From NCBI RefSeq assembly GCF_900095735.1, contig NZ_FNLO01000001.1, positions 256,837 through 320,836 on the forward strand: a stretch of DNA of 64,000 bases. The letters are read 5' to 3'. Both the position numbers and the translations under genes were made by a program. Each line of letters opens with the position of its first letter. Positions within the stretch are counted from its first letter, which is position 1. This stretch comes from Chitinasiproducens palmae (GTDB taxonomy: Bacteria > Pseudomonadota > Gammaproteobacteria > Burkholderiales > Burkholderiaceae). Below are positions 47,268 through 56,207 of this stretch, piece by piece. The notes beneath the pieces were generated by a model that searched no databases, was not told the origin of the DNA, and saw nothing but the letters and a program-made list of their open reading frames with translations.

Positions 47268-48260
47268 TCAACGCGCGCGAACCATCACCCAGTAACGGGT
47301 TGCGTAATGGGCGCGTACCGGCAGTGCGCGTTCCAGGGCGGCAAGCACGCGCTCGGGTTCACCGATTGGAAATACGCCGGAGACGCGCAGTGCTGCGACT
47401 GCGGGATCGCAGCGCAGGACGCCAGGGCGATAACGGTCGAGTTCGCGCAGAAACGCGTCGAGACGCATTTGCTCGACGATCAGTTCGCCCCGCGTCCAGC
47501 CCAGTGCGTTGGCTTCAGCGCTCGACGGCAGCGCGGCCCCGCCCGCCGAGAACGTCGTCTGCTCGCCGGCGGAGAGCCGCAGCGGCGCGCCGCCACGTCG
47601 TGGCTCGACCGACACCGCACCTTCGAATACCGCTACGCGGGAACGCCGATCTTCTTGCCGCACGCTGAAACGGGTGCCGAGCGCGAGGATGGAGCCCTGT
47701 GCGGTTTCGACTCGCAAGGGCCGGCCTCCGGCGGCGGCGCCGTGGCCCGTGACGATCAGGATTTCGCCGCGCCATAGCATGATGCGGCGCGTGCGGACGT
47801 CGAAGCGGACGTCGACCGCGGTATCGGTATTGAGGGTGAGGCGGCTGCCGTCCGCCAGGACCAGCGCGCGCCGAGCGCCAACGCCGGTGCGGTAGTCGGC
47901 GGCCCACACCGGCCAGGGTAGAAGCTCGCGACCGCCCCAGGCCAGAGCGCCGGTGCCTGCCAACAGGGCGATTGCACGCAGCGCGCCGCGACGTGGTTGG
48001 CGTCGCGCCACCTGCCGGAAGGTGGTGTTGGCAAGTTCCGGCGGCACTGAACCTAGCCGGTCGTTGATCTGTTGTACATGTCGCCAGGCAGCCTGGTTGG
48101 CGGCGCTGGCGCCGTGCCACCGCGCGAACGCCGCCTGCTGGCTCGCGTCGGCTTCGCCCGACCACAGCAAGACCAACCACTGCAGCGCCTGGTCGAGCGG
48201 CCCGTCATTAGGGCTTGCACAAGCGGCGCCGCGCCGCGCCTGCGGGGCACGCGTGCTCAT
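47268..48260 (-). CDS. FecR-like anti-sigma factor/regulator
   Basis: Inner-membrane sigma regulator of 330 residues. A cytoplasmic N-terminal domain (about 1-95) includes DUF4880-like QWLVLLWSGEADASQQAAFARW. A single membrane span (ALRAIALLAGTGALAWGG) follows. The periplasmic FecR domain begins ADYRTGVGARRALVLADGSRLTLN and includes VFEGAVSV. The C-terminal STN-like domain is DAFLRELDRYRPGVLRCDP. The ATG overlaps the sigma-factor stop as ATGA. It would transmit the receptor signal to the sigma factor. The frame is open upstream but overlaps the sigma gene. Confidence 0.9.
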   Translation of the reverse strand: MSTRAPQARRGAACASPNDGPLDQALQWLVLLWSGEADASQQAAFARWHGASAANQAAWRHVQQINDRLGSVPPELANTTFRQVARRQPRRGALRAIALLAGTGALAWGGRELLPWPVWAADYRTGVGARRALVLADGSRLTLNTDTAVDVRFDVRTRRIMLWRGEILIVTGHGAAAGGRPLRVETAQGSILALGTRFSVRQEDRRSRVAVFEGAVSVEPRRGGAPLRLSAGEQTTFSAGGAALPSSAEANALGWTRGELIVEQMRLDAFLRELDRYRPGVLRCDPAVAALRVSGVFPIGEPERVLAALERALPVRAHYATRYWVMVRAR

Positions 48261-48760
48261 GCAGCCATGATAGTCAAGCAAGCTTGCGCGGCTTTCAACA
48301 TGTATTTCCGCACGCTGGGCACCGATACGCGGAGCCGGTCCGCGATTTGGGTGTAGGTCAGGCCGTCGAAACGGGACAGGACGAAAGTCTGGCGGACTTT
48401 TGGCGGCATCGCGTCGAGCATCGCGTCGATCTCGACCAACGTTTCCAACAATGCCGCGCGTGCCTCGGCCGAGGGCCAATGAGCTTCCGGCAGCAGCATC
48501 AGAGATTCGCGATACGCCGCCTCGATGCGGCGGTGCCGGCGGAGGTCGACCACCAGGCCCTTCGCAATCTGCATCAGATACGCACGCGAATCCTGCGGCG
48601 CCGGCAATCGCCGAGACGCCAGCAGTCTGACGTAAGTGTCATGAGCTAGATCGGCCGCCTCAAACGCGCAGCCGAGCTTGCGCCGCAGCCAGGCGTGCAG
48701 CCACGCGTGGTTGTCGACGTAGAGGATGTGCTCTTCATCGGCACGTAAGGAGGGCGGCAC
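48257..48760 (-). CDS. ECF sigma factor, FecI-like
   Basis: Alternative sigma factor of 167 residues. Region 2 reads AADLAHDTYVRLLA and AYLMQIAKGLVVDLRRHRR, and region 4 reads AMLDAMPPKVRQTFVLSRFDGLTYTQIADRL followed by VSVPSVRKYMLKAAQAC. It is the first gene of a unit with FecR and the TonB receptor and should direct transcription of the receptor operon when a ferrisiderophore is bound. Translation appears to start at GTG 48760. A Fur-like site 37-59 bp upstream suggests repression by iron. Confidence 0.9.
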   Translation of the reverse strand: MPPSLRADEEHILYVDNHAWLHAWLRRKLGCAFEAADLAHDTYVRLLASRRLPAPQDSRAYLMQIAKGLVVDLRRHRRIEAAYRESLMLLPEAHWPSAEARAALLETLVEIDAMLDAMPPKVRQTFVLSRFDGLTYTQIADRLRVSVPSVRKYMLKAAQACLTIMAA

Positions 48761-48796
48761 GATGGCTATCTGACTCGGAGATGAACAGAGACGATT

Positions 48797-48819
48797 GGAT
48801 TGTAAATGAGAAGCAATCC
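48797..48819. promoter_or_regulatory. Candidate Fur box upstream of the fecI-like gene
   Basis: Inverted repeat GGATTG-N11-CAATCC around a central TAAATGAGAAG, in an AT-rich patch. The inner ATGAGAA core resembles Fur operators. It lies 37-59 bp before the sigma-factor start, in the expected promoter zone. Confidence 0.5.
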
Positions 48820-49312
48820 TGTTTCGGTCGAAACGCTCGCCGGTGTATGTTTGCCGCTACAGCCGCTACAGCCGCTCGCCGGCGATCGGACATCTCGCCC
48901 CGCGGACGACCCGACCCAGCGCGACTCAGCGCGACCCAGCGCGACTCAGTGCGATTCGGCGTGTTTCGGCGCGATCTGCACCGATTCGGCGCCAGCGTCC
49001 GTTTGCGGTTCGCGCTGCGCCGTTCGCGCGATCTCGCCGCGTCGGTAAACGTCGAGCAGCATTGGCGATGTTCGCCGCTGCCTCGCGCATGAACCATCAG
49101 CGGCCGGCGCCGCCGGAGTATGGCGGTCGCCCAGCCACGCCGCCCAGTCGCCACGATCGGCGCGGGCCATGCGCGGCGACCATCCAAACTAACCGCCGAG
49201 TCAGAAGCGAGCTGACCGATATCGGTCAGGTTGCACGGGCCGGTGCGCGGCGACCCGCATCCCACGCGCACGCCGTTTCCGGCGAGTCGGACCACCAGTC
49301 GGGCAGGACGGG
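48820..49312. other. Intergenic stretch with decamer repeats
   Basis: About 490 bp. A 10-bp unit (CTCAGCGCGA and variants) repeats about six times at 48912-48970. Open frames here show no family features. Confidence 0.55.
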
Positions 49313-50668
49313 TCAGAACGTCTGCTCGTCCGGCTCCGGCCCGCGCGTCGGTCCCGGCGGCGGTGACAGGCGCACCGCACGGCCCGTTTCGGCGGACCGG
49401 TAGATGGCTTCCATGATGCGCTGGTCCTGTAGTCCCTCCTCGCCGGGCGTATGCGGTGTGCGGTCCTGCATTACGCATAGCGACATGTGATCGATTTCCA
49501 GCGCGAACTGATTGGCCGGCGGAAATTCGATATCCGTGACGGTGTTGTGCTTGTCCTGCAAGCGCGAGTGCCGTAGCTTGAGTCCGTTGTAGGCAAAGGC
49601 GGGATTCAATTCCACCCAGCCGTTCGGGCCTTGCAGCCGGAGGAAGCGGGAGTCGTGGCTGGCGTAGTTGCTGACACAGGTTGCGGTGAATCCGCCCGGG
49701 AAGCGCAGAATGAAATGGACGCCGGCTTCCACTTCCGCGTAGCGTGGGTCGTTGGGCACGCGGCTGGTGGTGGCGAAGACTTCCTCGGGTTCCGCGCCGG
49801 ACATGAAGCGTGCTGCGTTCAGGCAATACAGGCCGATATCAGGCAGCGCGCCGCCACCGGCCAGCGCCTTCTTGTGCCGCCAGTGCTGCGGGTCGACGGT
49901 GTTCTGCGAATTACCAGCGACGAACTCGCGCAGCGGCCCGAGTGCGCCGTCGCGTACCATCTTCGCGATGGCCCGATCCATCGGCTCGTACTGGCTTCGA
50001 TACGCGATCATCAACTTGACGTTGGCCGAACGGCATGCCGCAATCATCCGTTCGCAGTCCGCAACGCTGGTCGCCATCGGCTTTTCGCAGAGAATGTGCT
50101 TGCCGGCGCGCGCGCCACGCACGGTGAAATCTGCGTGCATGCTGTTCGGCAACACGATGTAGATCACCTTCACGTCGGGATTGCTCGCCAAGCGGTCGTA
50201 GCTCGCGTAATCGTAGACCGACTCGGTCTTGACCCCGTACTGGCGCGCCAGCTTCAATGCCTTGTCGCGGTCGCCGCTGACCAGGGCGGCGATTTTCGAG
50301 AATTTGCACTCGGCCAGCGCGGGCAGAATCTCACCGACGGCCAGTCGCCCGAGCCCGACGACCGCATAGCCGATGCGATCGTCCGGCGCGGCATTCGGAT
50401 CCGGCATCGATTTGGGTGCCTCGGTTTTCGGGTCGTCGATCGGTGTGAAGCCCACGCGGTTGCGTTCGGTCTCGGCCGTTCCTGCCGCCAGCGCGCTGCC
50501 GGACGCAATCGATGCCGCCAAGCCCGCGCCAGCGGCGCGTAGGAAATTCCGGCGCGCGCCGCCGGGTGCCGGCTGGGCATCGCCGTGCCGCGCAGTGGCT
50601 CGCGATGTGTCCGTACCGCCCGAACGACGCGTGGCGGTGTCTTCCGCCGAGTTCCAATCCGTCTGCAT
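49313..50668 (-). CDS. Tat-exported Gfo/Idh/MocA family oxidoreductase
   Basis: NAD(P)-dependent oxidoreductase of 451 residues, probably periplasmic. A twin-arginine signal, RRNFLRAAGAGLAASIASGS, lies at about residues 36-60. The Rossmann domain has YAVVGLGRLAVGEILPAL, the catalytic EKPMA motif and YRSQYEPMDRAI. The C-terminal half fits glucose-fructose oxidoreductase and sugar dehydrogenase relatives. Twin-arginine export with bound NADP is known for glucose-fructose oxidoreductase. ATG 50668 follows GGGACAGGAC. The open frame extends to 50890, but that would place the signal too far in. The sugar substrate is unknown. Confidence 0.87.
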   Translation of the reverse strand: MQTDWNSAEDTATRRSGGTDTSRATARHGDAQPAPGGARRNFLRAAGAGLAASIASGSALAAGTAETERNRVGFTPIDDPKTEAPKSMPDPNAAPDDRIGYAVVGLGRLAVGEILPALAECKFSKIAALVSGDRDKALKLARQYGVKTESVYDYASYDRLASNPDVKVIYIVLPNSMHADFTVRGARAGKHILCEKPMATSVADCERMIAACRSANVKLMIAYRSQYEPMDRAIAKMVRDGALGPLREFVAGNSQNTVDPQHWRHKKALAGGGALPDIGLYCLNAARFMSGAEPEEVFATTSRVPNDPRYAEVEAGVHFILRFPGGFTATCVSNYASHDSRFLRLQGPNGWVELNPAFAYNGLKLRHSRLQDKHNTVTDIEFPPANQFALEIDHMSLCVMQDRTPHTPGEEGLQDQRIMEAIYRSAETGRAVRLSPPPGPTRGPEPDEQTF

Positions 50669-50816
50669 GTCCTGTCCCTTACTGTGATAGCCGCGCGTGG
50701 CGACGCCTTTCGAGATGTTCGCAACGTGAACCGCTTCCGTTCGAAGCACGGGTTGCGCGAGGCGTCTCGATAACGTTCGGAAATGCAGACGAACGCAAGG
50801 ACCGTTCCGGCACGCT

Positions 50817-51149
50817 TCAACGGCGACGACGCTTGCTGCGGTCATAGAAACTGGCTGGTTTTCCCGCGACCCACTGCACGAAGCGGGCAATCTTCGGCAC
50901 CGCGCGCAACGCCTCGAACGTTGCGTAGGCCGATGCGAGTTCCCTTTCGGTCAGGACGGAATGAATCTTCTGATGGCAAATGCGATGAATCGGCACCGTG
51001 GCGCGGCCGCCCTGCGAGCGGGGCACGAGATGATGCTGGTCGACGGTCGCATCGGCGGGAAGTGGCCGACCGCACAGACCGCAGCGCGCGGTCTGGGGTG
51101 CGGGGGACGTCGGCGGGTCGAGTTGGCGAAGGCGGCGTTTGACTACCAT
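50817..51149 (-). CDS. HNH endonuclease domain protein
   Basis: Protein of about 110 residues. The HNH fold is visible as CGLCGRPLP (zinc cysteines), DQHHLVPRSQGG and a second zinc pair region IHRICHQKIH. The C-terminal part LTERELASAYATFEALRA follows, with a basic tail KRRRR. Small HNH proteins of this type are common in Burkholderiaceae, with no proven role. The start is uncertain (ATG at 51149 or 51170) because no clear ribosome site precedes either. It lies upstream of the Gfo/Idh gene on the same strand, with no clear link. Confidence 0.75.
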   Translation of the reverse strand: MVVKRRLRQLDPPTSPAPQTARCGLCGRPLPADATVDQHHLVPRSQGGRATVPIHRICHQKIHSVLTERELASAYATFEALRAVPKIARFVQWVAGKPASFYDRSKRRRR

Positions 51150-51350
51150 GACCCAGTCTACTATTGACATCTTCAAACGTGTGCGCCGCCGGGCCGGCAG
51201 GTCATACGCAATCCAAACCAAGCATGCCGCCGCCGCAGGCATGCAGTCGCGTGCGGCGCATCGGTGGGCATGGCGCTTGCCTACCGAAGTGCGGCCGCCG
51301 CGCGCAAGCGCGACTCAGGCTGGCAATCCAGACAACGATAAGGACTCAAG

Positions 51351-52544
51351 ATGCGAACCAAATCCGCTGAACGCTGCACTGACCATCAGGCTGCGCCTAT
51401 CCTTGAAGCCGCGCGGGACAGCCGCTCGGCCCGCCTGCCGGTGCGTGTCGGCGCAGCGGGTGCCGTCTTGGCGGCATCGGCGGCTTTCCTGCTGTCCGCA
51501 TGTAACACGCCGCCGGACAAGCCGTCACCGGTCGCGAACGCTGTCGCGAAAGCGAGCGCGCAAGTCCGCGCCGACCAGGACATGCTGACCGTCTTGAATG
51601 CGTTCCAGGCACTGGATCCGAAAGCCATCGAAAAATTGACGCCGGCCGAGGCGCGCCAGCAGCCGACCATTGCCGATGCGGTGAATTCGGTGCTTCGTCA
51701 GCAAGGGCGCGACACGTCTCCGACAGCGCTGGTGCCGGGCGTGACGAGCCGCGACATTACCGTGCAGGGCGCCGCGGGTGGCTTGGCCGCGCGTGTCTTC
51801 ACGCCGGCGGGCAAGGGGCCATTCCCGATCGTCGTGTACTTTCACGGCGGCGGCTGGGTGATCGCCGACCGCAACGTATACGACGCGGGTGCGCGCGGCT
51901 TGGCCAAGCAGGCGAACGCCATTGTCGTGTCGGTGGATTACCGACGCGCGCCGGAGGCAAAGTTCCCCGCTGCTTGGGATGACGCTTTCGCCTCGTACAA
52001 GTGGGTAGTCGCGCACGCCAACGTACTTGGCGGCGACCCGAAGCGCATCGCGCTGGCTGGCGAGAGCGCCGGCGGCAATCTTGCCGTCGCCACTGCAATC
52101 GCCGCGCGCGACGCGAACGTGACGAAGCCGCTGGCGGTGGTGTCCGTCTATCCGGTCGCTCAGACCGGCAGCCTGAACACGCCGTCGTACATCGAAAACG
52201 CCACGGCCAAGCCCTTGAACCGCCCGATGATCGAATGGTTCGTCGCGAATTTGATCCGCACGCCAGCCGACAAGCAGGATCCGCGGCTTGACCTGGTGCA
52301 TGCGCAACTGGCCGGGCTGCCGCCCGTTACGATCATCAACGCCACGATCGATCCGCTGCGCGACGACGGTGCACAGCTCGCGAATGCGTTGCAGTCCGCC
52401 GGCGTGCCGGTCGAGCGCAAGGTCTACACGGGCGTGACGCACGAGTTCTTCGGTACCGCCGCGGTTGTGCAGAAGGCGCAGGACGCGCAACAGTACGCGG
52501 GACAGCGTCTCGGCCAGGCCTTCGGTCAGACCGCGCAGCGGTAA
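51351..52544 (+). CDS. Lipoprotein alpha/beta hydrolase, HSL-type esterase
   Basis: Serine esterase of 397 residues of the hormone-sensitive lipase family. A basic N-terminus and hydrophobic stretch end in LLSAC, which fits a lipobox, so it is probably an envelope lipoprotein. Catalytic features are the oxyanion HGGGW, nucleophile in GESAGGN, aspartate in NATIDPLRDDG and histidine in GVTHEFFG. ATG 51351 has AAGGA upstream. Short-chain ester substrates are likely. It has no obvious operon partner. Confidence 0.9.
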   Translation: MRTKSAERCTDHQAAPILEAARDSRSARLPVRVGAAGAVLAASAAFLLSACNTPPDKPSPVANAVAKASAQVRADQDMLTVLNAFQALDPKAIEKLTPAEARQQPTIADAVNSVLRQQGRDTSPTALVPGVTSRDITVQGAAGGLAARVFTPAGKGPFPIVVYFHGGGWVIADRNVYDAGARGLAKQANAIVVSVDYRRAPEAKFPAAWDDAFASYKWVVAHANVLGGDPKRIALAGESAGGNLAVATAIAARDANVTKPLAVVSVYPVAQTGSLNTPSYIENATAKPLNRPMIEWFVANLIRTPADKQDPRLDLVHAQLAGLPPVTIINATIDPLRDDGAQLANALQSAGVPVERKVYTGVTHEFFGTAAVVQKAQDAQQYAGQRLGQAFGQTAQR

Positions 52545-52668
52545 TGCGGGCGCCCGTTCCGGCTCGGAACGATGCCACGCTGCGCCCAAACGGCCAGCGT
52601 GGCTTGCCTGCTGGCTGCCTGCCACGCTGCCAAGCACGGCACAAGCAAGTCCCGGGTACAATCGGGCC

Positions 52669-53253
52669 ATGCCCAACGCAACTCCCTCTCACTCCAAGCC
52701 GGCTGTCGAGCCGTCCGTCGCCGGTACGGCTGGCGGCGAGCATGCGCACGCCCATCACCATGACGACGCCAGTCCGCTGAGCCCGGCCGCGGTGGAGGCG
52801 GCGCTTGAACTCGCCGATGCCTATTGCAGCGAGCGCGGTGAGCGACTGACGCCGATCCGGCGCAAGGTCTTCGGCCTTCTGTTGGCGTCGAATCGCGCGA
52901 CGAAGGCGTATACGCTGCTCGACGAGATGCGAAAGGTTCACGCCGGTTCGGCTCCGCCTACCGTCTATCGCGCGCTGGACTTCCTGCTCGAGATGGGACT
53001 GGTGCACAAGATCGAGTCGATCAACGCGTTTGCGGCCTGCCACGACGTCACGCATTGCAGACACGGCCTGCTGGTCGTTTGCCAGCATTGCGGGAAAATC
53101 GCCGAGTTTCACGATGACGCGATCGAGCGCGCGCTTGCCGAGAGCATCGCGCGTGTCGGCTATGCAATCGCCGGCGACGCCGCCGAAATCAAGGGTGTCT
53201 GCGCGGCGTGTCAGGCTCGCGCCGCAGCAAACGGCGAAGCGCCGACGCGCTGA
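52669..53253 (+). CDS. zur: Fur-family zinc uptake regulator Zur
   Basis: Metal-sensing repressor of 194 residues. An N-terminal His-rich stretch (EHAHAHHHDD) precedes the winged helix GERLTPIRRKVFGLLLAS and PPTVYRALDFLLEMGLVHKI. The dimerisation domain has HDVTHCRHGLLVVCQHCGKIAEFHDD and the second CxxC in CAACQA, giving the structural zinc site. The gene converges with a ZnuD-like receptor that carries Zur-type boxes, which supports zinc rather than iron as the ligand. ATG 52669 leaves a typical N-terminus. The His-rich N-terminus is unusual and could buffer or sense zinc. Confidence 0.88.
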   Translation: MPNATPSHSKPAVEPSVAGTAGGEHAHAHHHDDASPLSPAAVEAALELADAYCSERGERLTPIRRKVFGLLLASNRATKAYTLLDEMRKVHAGSAPPTVYRALDFLLEMGLVHKIESINAFAACHDVTHCRHGLLVVCQHCGKIAEFHDDAIERALAESIARVGYAIAGDAAEIKGVCAACQARAAANGEAPTR

Positions 53254-53341
53254 TGTCGCGTCGACCCTTGGCGCCGCGCCTTTCGGCCGGGGCTTACGCC
53301 GATGGTTGTGCCGATGGTCGCGCGGATAGTCGCCCCGACGT

Positions 53342-55507
53342 TCAGAAGGTCGTGCGCAATCCGACCGTCACGCCACGGCCCGGTTGCGGCGCGATGTCTC
53401 GCAACACGGAGCTGGCGTAGCGCACGGTCTGATTGGTCAGATTGTCGCCACGGACGTAGAGCAGGCCATTGCTCCGGCCGATCTTGAAGCGGTAGCCCGC
53501 GGTGAGCGAGAGCGTCGTGTAGCCCGAGGTCGGCGTGTCGTCGTCCGGATGCCGATGTTGCGCCCACGCATGAACCATCACGCCCCGGGCGAACCATGCA
53601 CCGTAGCCGTAATCCAGGCTGAGCGTGGCGCGCAGCGGCGCGATGCGCGGAATCGGCTCGCCGGTGTCGCTGTTGCGGGCGTGAGTGTAGTCGCCACGCA
53701 GGCCGACGTCGACGTGGTGTCCGCCGCGCTCGAACACACGCAGCGTGCTGTCGGTTTCCAGGCCGTAAAAGGTCGCCGGCACCCCGCGGTAGACTGCCTC
53801 CGCGAGTTCGCCGTCGGGCGACACCGTGCCATTGTCGTCAACCAGCCGACCCGTCGCGTATTCCGCCAGATAGTTGTGGAAGCGGCTGTAGAAGCCGCCA
53901 AAGCTTGCCTTGTTCGGGCCGTTCTCGAAACGCAATGACAGGTCAGCGGAGATTGCCTTTTCCTTCGCGGCGTCGGCATTGCCGATCAGGAACTGGCCGG
54001 TCGCCTCATGTGGTCCGTTGGCGTAGAGCTCATAGAGCGTGGGCGCGCGCTCCGTATAGGACAGATTGCCCGCCACCGACCAATTCGGTGCCAACTGGAA
54101 GATCGAGCCCAATGCGGCACTGCCGGCGTTGAACTCGCGCGACGCGGCGCCGGCGAAGCGCTCGTTGCCGGCCGCATCGGGTTGCAGGCGCACGCGCTCG
54201 TAGCGGGCGCCGAGCGATACCTTCAGCCGTGGCAGCGCCTGCCACTCTTCCAGTCCGAACAAGGCGGCCGTGGTTGTCTGCGTACGGGGCACCAGCGCCT
54301 CATCCCCGAGTGCCGAGAACGTGTTCTGAGAGAACTGGACGCCGACCGCGCCCTTCACCGGTCCGATGTCGCGGTGCGTCAGCGTCAGCCGCGAGTCGAA
54401 GCCCCGGTTCTTGAAGATCGTGCCGGTCTCGCCGTCGTCGATTTCCTTGTGCTGGTAATCGGTGTACGAGAAATCGAACTTCGCCTGCTTGAACGGTCCA
54501 TCCAGGTCGCGAACCTCAGCCGCGCCGGTCAGGCGGTCCTGACGCATGCGCAGGCGCACTGACGGCTCGGCGACCGAGCCGTAATCCGCCTGATAGCCGG
54601 ACCAGGCGAGTCCTGCATAACCGCTGGCCCAGGTGTAGGAAGCACCAACCGAACCGCCGCTGTCCTGGCCATCGCTGTTGGGCAGCGTGCCGTACGGCTG
54701 GGCGGCGTCGGCGTCGTCGCGCGCACGCTGCACTGCCGAGTGTGCGTAACCGGGGATCTTCACCTCGCCGGTCTTGCGCGCCCACGCATCCACGTGGAAG
54801 TTGAAACCGTTGCTGCCGCCCTCGACCATCGCCGCACCACTGCGAGAACGGTTGGCGGTGTCGTAGCGGCTGTCGACCTGTCCGCTGACGCCGTCCAGCG
54901 ATTCGCGCGGGATGCGGTTGTCGATGGTGTTGACGACGCCGCCCACCGCGTTGCCCCCATACAGCAGCGCCGCCGGCCCGCGCACGATTTCGATACGCTC
55001 CGCCGAGAACGGGTCGATCGGCACCGCGTGATCGAACGACAGCGACGACGCGTCAAGCGACGCGACGCCGTTTTGCAGGATGCGGATGCGGTCGCCGTCC
55101 ATGCCACGAATGATCGGACGCCCGACAAACGGGCCATAGGTCGTGGTCGACACACCGGGCAGTCCGTTTAGCGTGGCGCCGAGCGAATCCTGTTCGGCCA
55201 GGGCCAGCGCGTTGCCATACAGAATCGTGGACGGCGATGCGATTTCGCGGCTGCCGAGCGGGTTGGCGGTAGTAAGGACCGGCGCCTGCGCATCGTCCAC
55301 GCGCGTTGCTTCAGTTCCTGCTGGCTGCGGCATATCCGCTGCCGCTGTTGCAGTTTGAGGCGCGGTGGCCGGGTCGGCGGGCTCGGCCGCGAGCGCGAAT
55401 GCGGAGAGCGCCAGCAGCGCGATGGGCGTCAGTCGAAGCAAGGGGCGGGCGCCGGCAGGTCGAATGCGGCGGGCACGAGAGTCGGAATCGAGAGGAGGGC
55501 GTGTCAC
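53342..55507 (-). CDS. znuD: TonB-dependent zinc receptor, ZnuD-like
   Basis: Outer-membrane TonB-dependent receptor of about 721 residues. A signal peptide around LLRLTPIALLALSAFALA is followed by a plug (PSTILYGNALALAEQDSLGATLNGLPGV and VGRPIIRGMDGDRIRIL) and a barrel ending QTVRYASSVLRDIAPQPGRGVTVGLRTTF. The C-terminal block with LYVRGDNLTNQ and the DIAPQPGR ending is typical of ZnuD. Two GTTAT-N3-ATAAC boxes lie just upstream. The frame stays open to 55612, which would put those boxes inside the gene, so I prefer the GTG at 55507; this start is uncertain. Role in zinc import across the outer membrane under zinc limitation is inferred. Confidence 0.86.
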   Translation of the reverse strand: MTRPPLDSDSRARRIRPAGARPLLRLTPIALLALSAFALAAEPADPATAPQTATAAADMPQPAGTEATRVDDAQAPVLTTANPLGSREIASPSTILYGNALALAEQDSLGATLNGLPGVSTTTYGPFVGRPIIRGMDGDRIRILQNGVASLDASSLSFDHAVPIDPFSAERIEIVRGPAALLYGGNAVGGVVNTIDNRIPRESLDGVSGQVDSRYDTANRSRSGAAMVEGGSNGFNFHVDAWARKTGEVKIPGYAHSAVQRARDDADAAQPYGTLPNSDGQDSGGSVGASYTWASGYAGLAWSGYQADYGSVAEPSVRLRMRQDRLTGAAEVRDLDGPFKQAKFDFSYTDYQHKEIDDGETGTIFKNRGFDSRLTLTHRDIGPVKGAVGVQFSQNTFSALGDEALVPRTQTTTAALFGLEEWQALPRLKVSLGARYERVRLQPDAAGNERFAGAASREFNAGSAALGSIFQLAPNWSVAGNLSYTERAPTLYELYANGPHEATGQFLIGNADAAKEKAISADLSLRFENGPNKASFGGFYSRFHNYLAEYATGRLVDDNGTVSPDGELAEAVYRGVPATFYGLETDSTLRVFERGGHHVDVGLRGDYTHARNSDTGEPIPRIAPLRATLSLDYGYGAWFARGVMVHAWAQHRHPDDDTPTSGYTTLSLTAGYRFKIGRSNGLLYVRGDNLTNQTVRYASSVLRDIAPQPGRGVTVGLRTTF

Positions 55508-55538
55508 GGAAGCGGGCAGCAGCAGGTTGAACGTGTTC

Positions 55539-55551
55539 GTTATGTTATAAC
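55539..55551. promoter_or_regulatory. Zur box 1 upstream of znuD
   Basis: GTTATGTTATAAC matches GTTAT-N3-ATAAC, the core of known Zur operators, on the promoter side of znuD. Confidence 0.7.
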
Positions 55552-55567
55552 TTTGTATAACGCCAAT

Positions 55568-55580
55568 GTTATAAAATAAC
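55568..55580. promoter_or_regulatory. Zur box 2 upstream of znuD
   Basis: GTTATAAAATAAC matches the same GTTAT-N3-ATAAC pattern, with its centre 29 bp from box 1. A partial half-site lies between them. Confidence 0.7.
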
Positions 55581-55612
55581 GTATCAATTACTGGCATGTT
55601 GTGTTTTTGCAC

Positions 55613-56207
55613 CGGAGCGCTCGCGGCCGAATGTGGGGCGTGGCAACCGCCCGTCGCATATGCGCGGAAGCTACCGATGTCATATCCGTCAGCCGGATAA
55701 TGTCAGCACGCTGGTGACAGCAGTCGCAGCGCTCGGATTCCATACCGGCTACCGAGTGGCTTACCGAGCGACCTATAGAGCGACCTACCGAGCGGCCCGG
55801 ATCGCGCCCTCGTACGAGGAACCGCTACCGCCCGGACAAAGGCCCTTGAAACAGCAAGGTCTTGCTGCAGCATCGGCGCTTTGGAAGCGCGGACTCAGTG
55901 CCTCCTCTGAGCCGACAATCTGCTGCGTCCCCGCGTGGCGGGTTGGCGGGCGAACATGCACCGTATGACAAGCGGGCGCCGGCCCGGTCTGGCGCCGGAC
56001 ATATAGGCGACGCCCGCGCGTCGGCGCTCCGCCCGATAGTCCATGCCGTGGCCGATGGCTGCCGGGAAGCCGGGGAAACCGGAGGAAGCGCCCGCTTGCC
56101 GACCGCCGGGGCCGTGCCGATGCGATCGGCGTTGCGGGGACGGCCGACCTCCTTTGCGCATCGGCGCTAAAATGCCCGTTTGCCAATGCAGCCCGCGAGG
56201 TAACCCC
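55613..56207. other. Intergenic stretch between znuD and hpnH
   Basis: About 600 bp between divergent genes. A 12-bp unit (ACCGAGCGACCT and variants) repeats about four times at 55748-55797. No gene was recognised. Confidence 0.55.
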
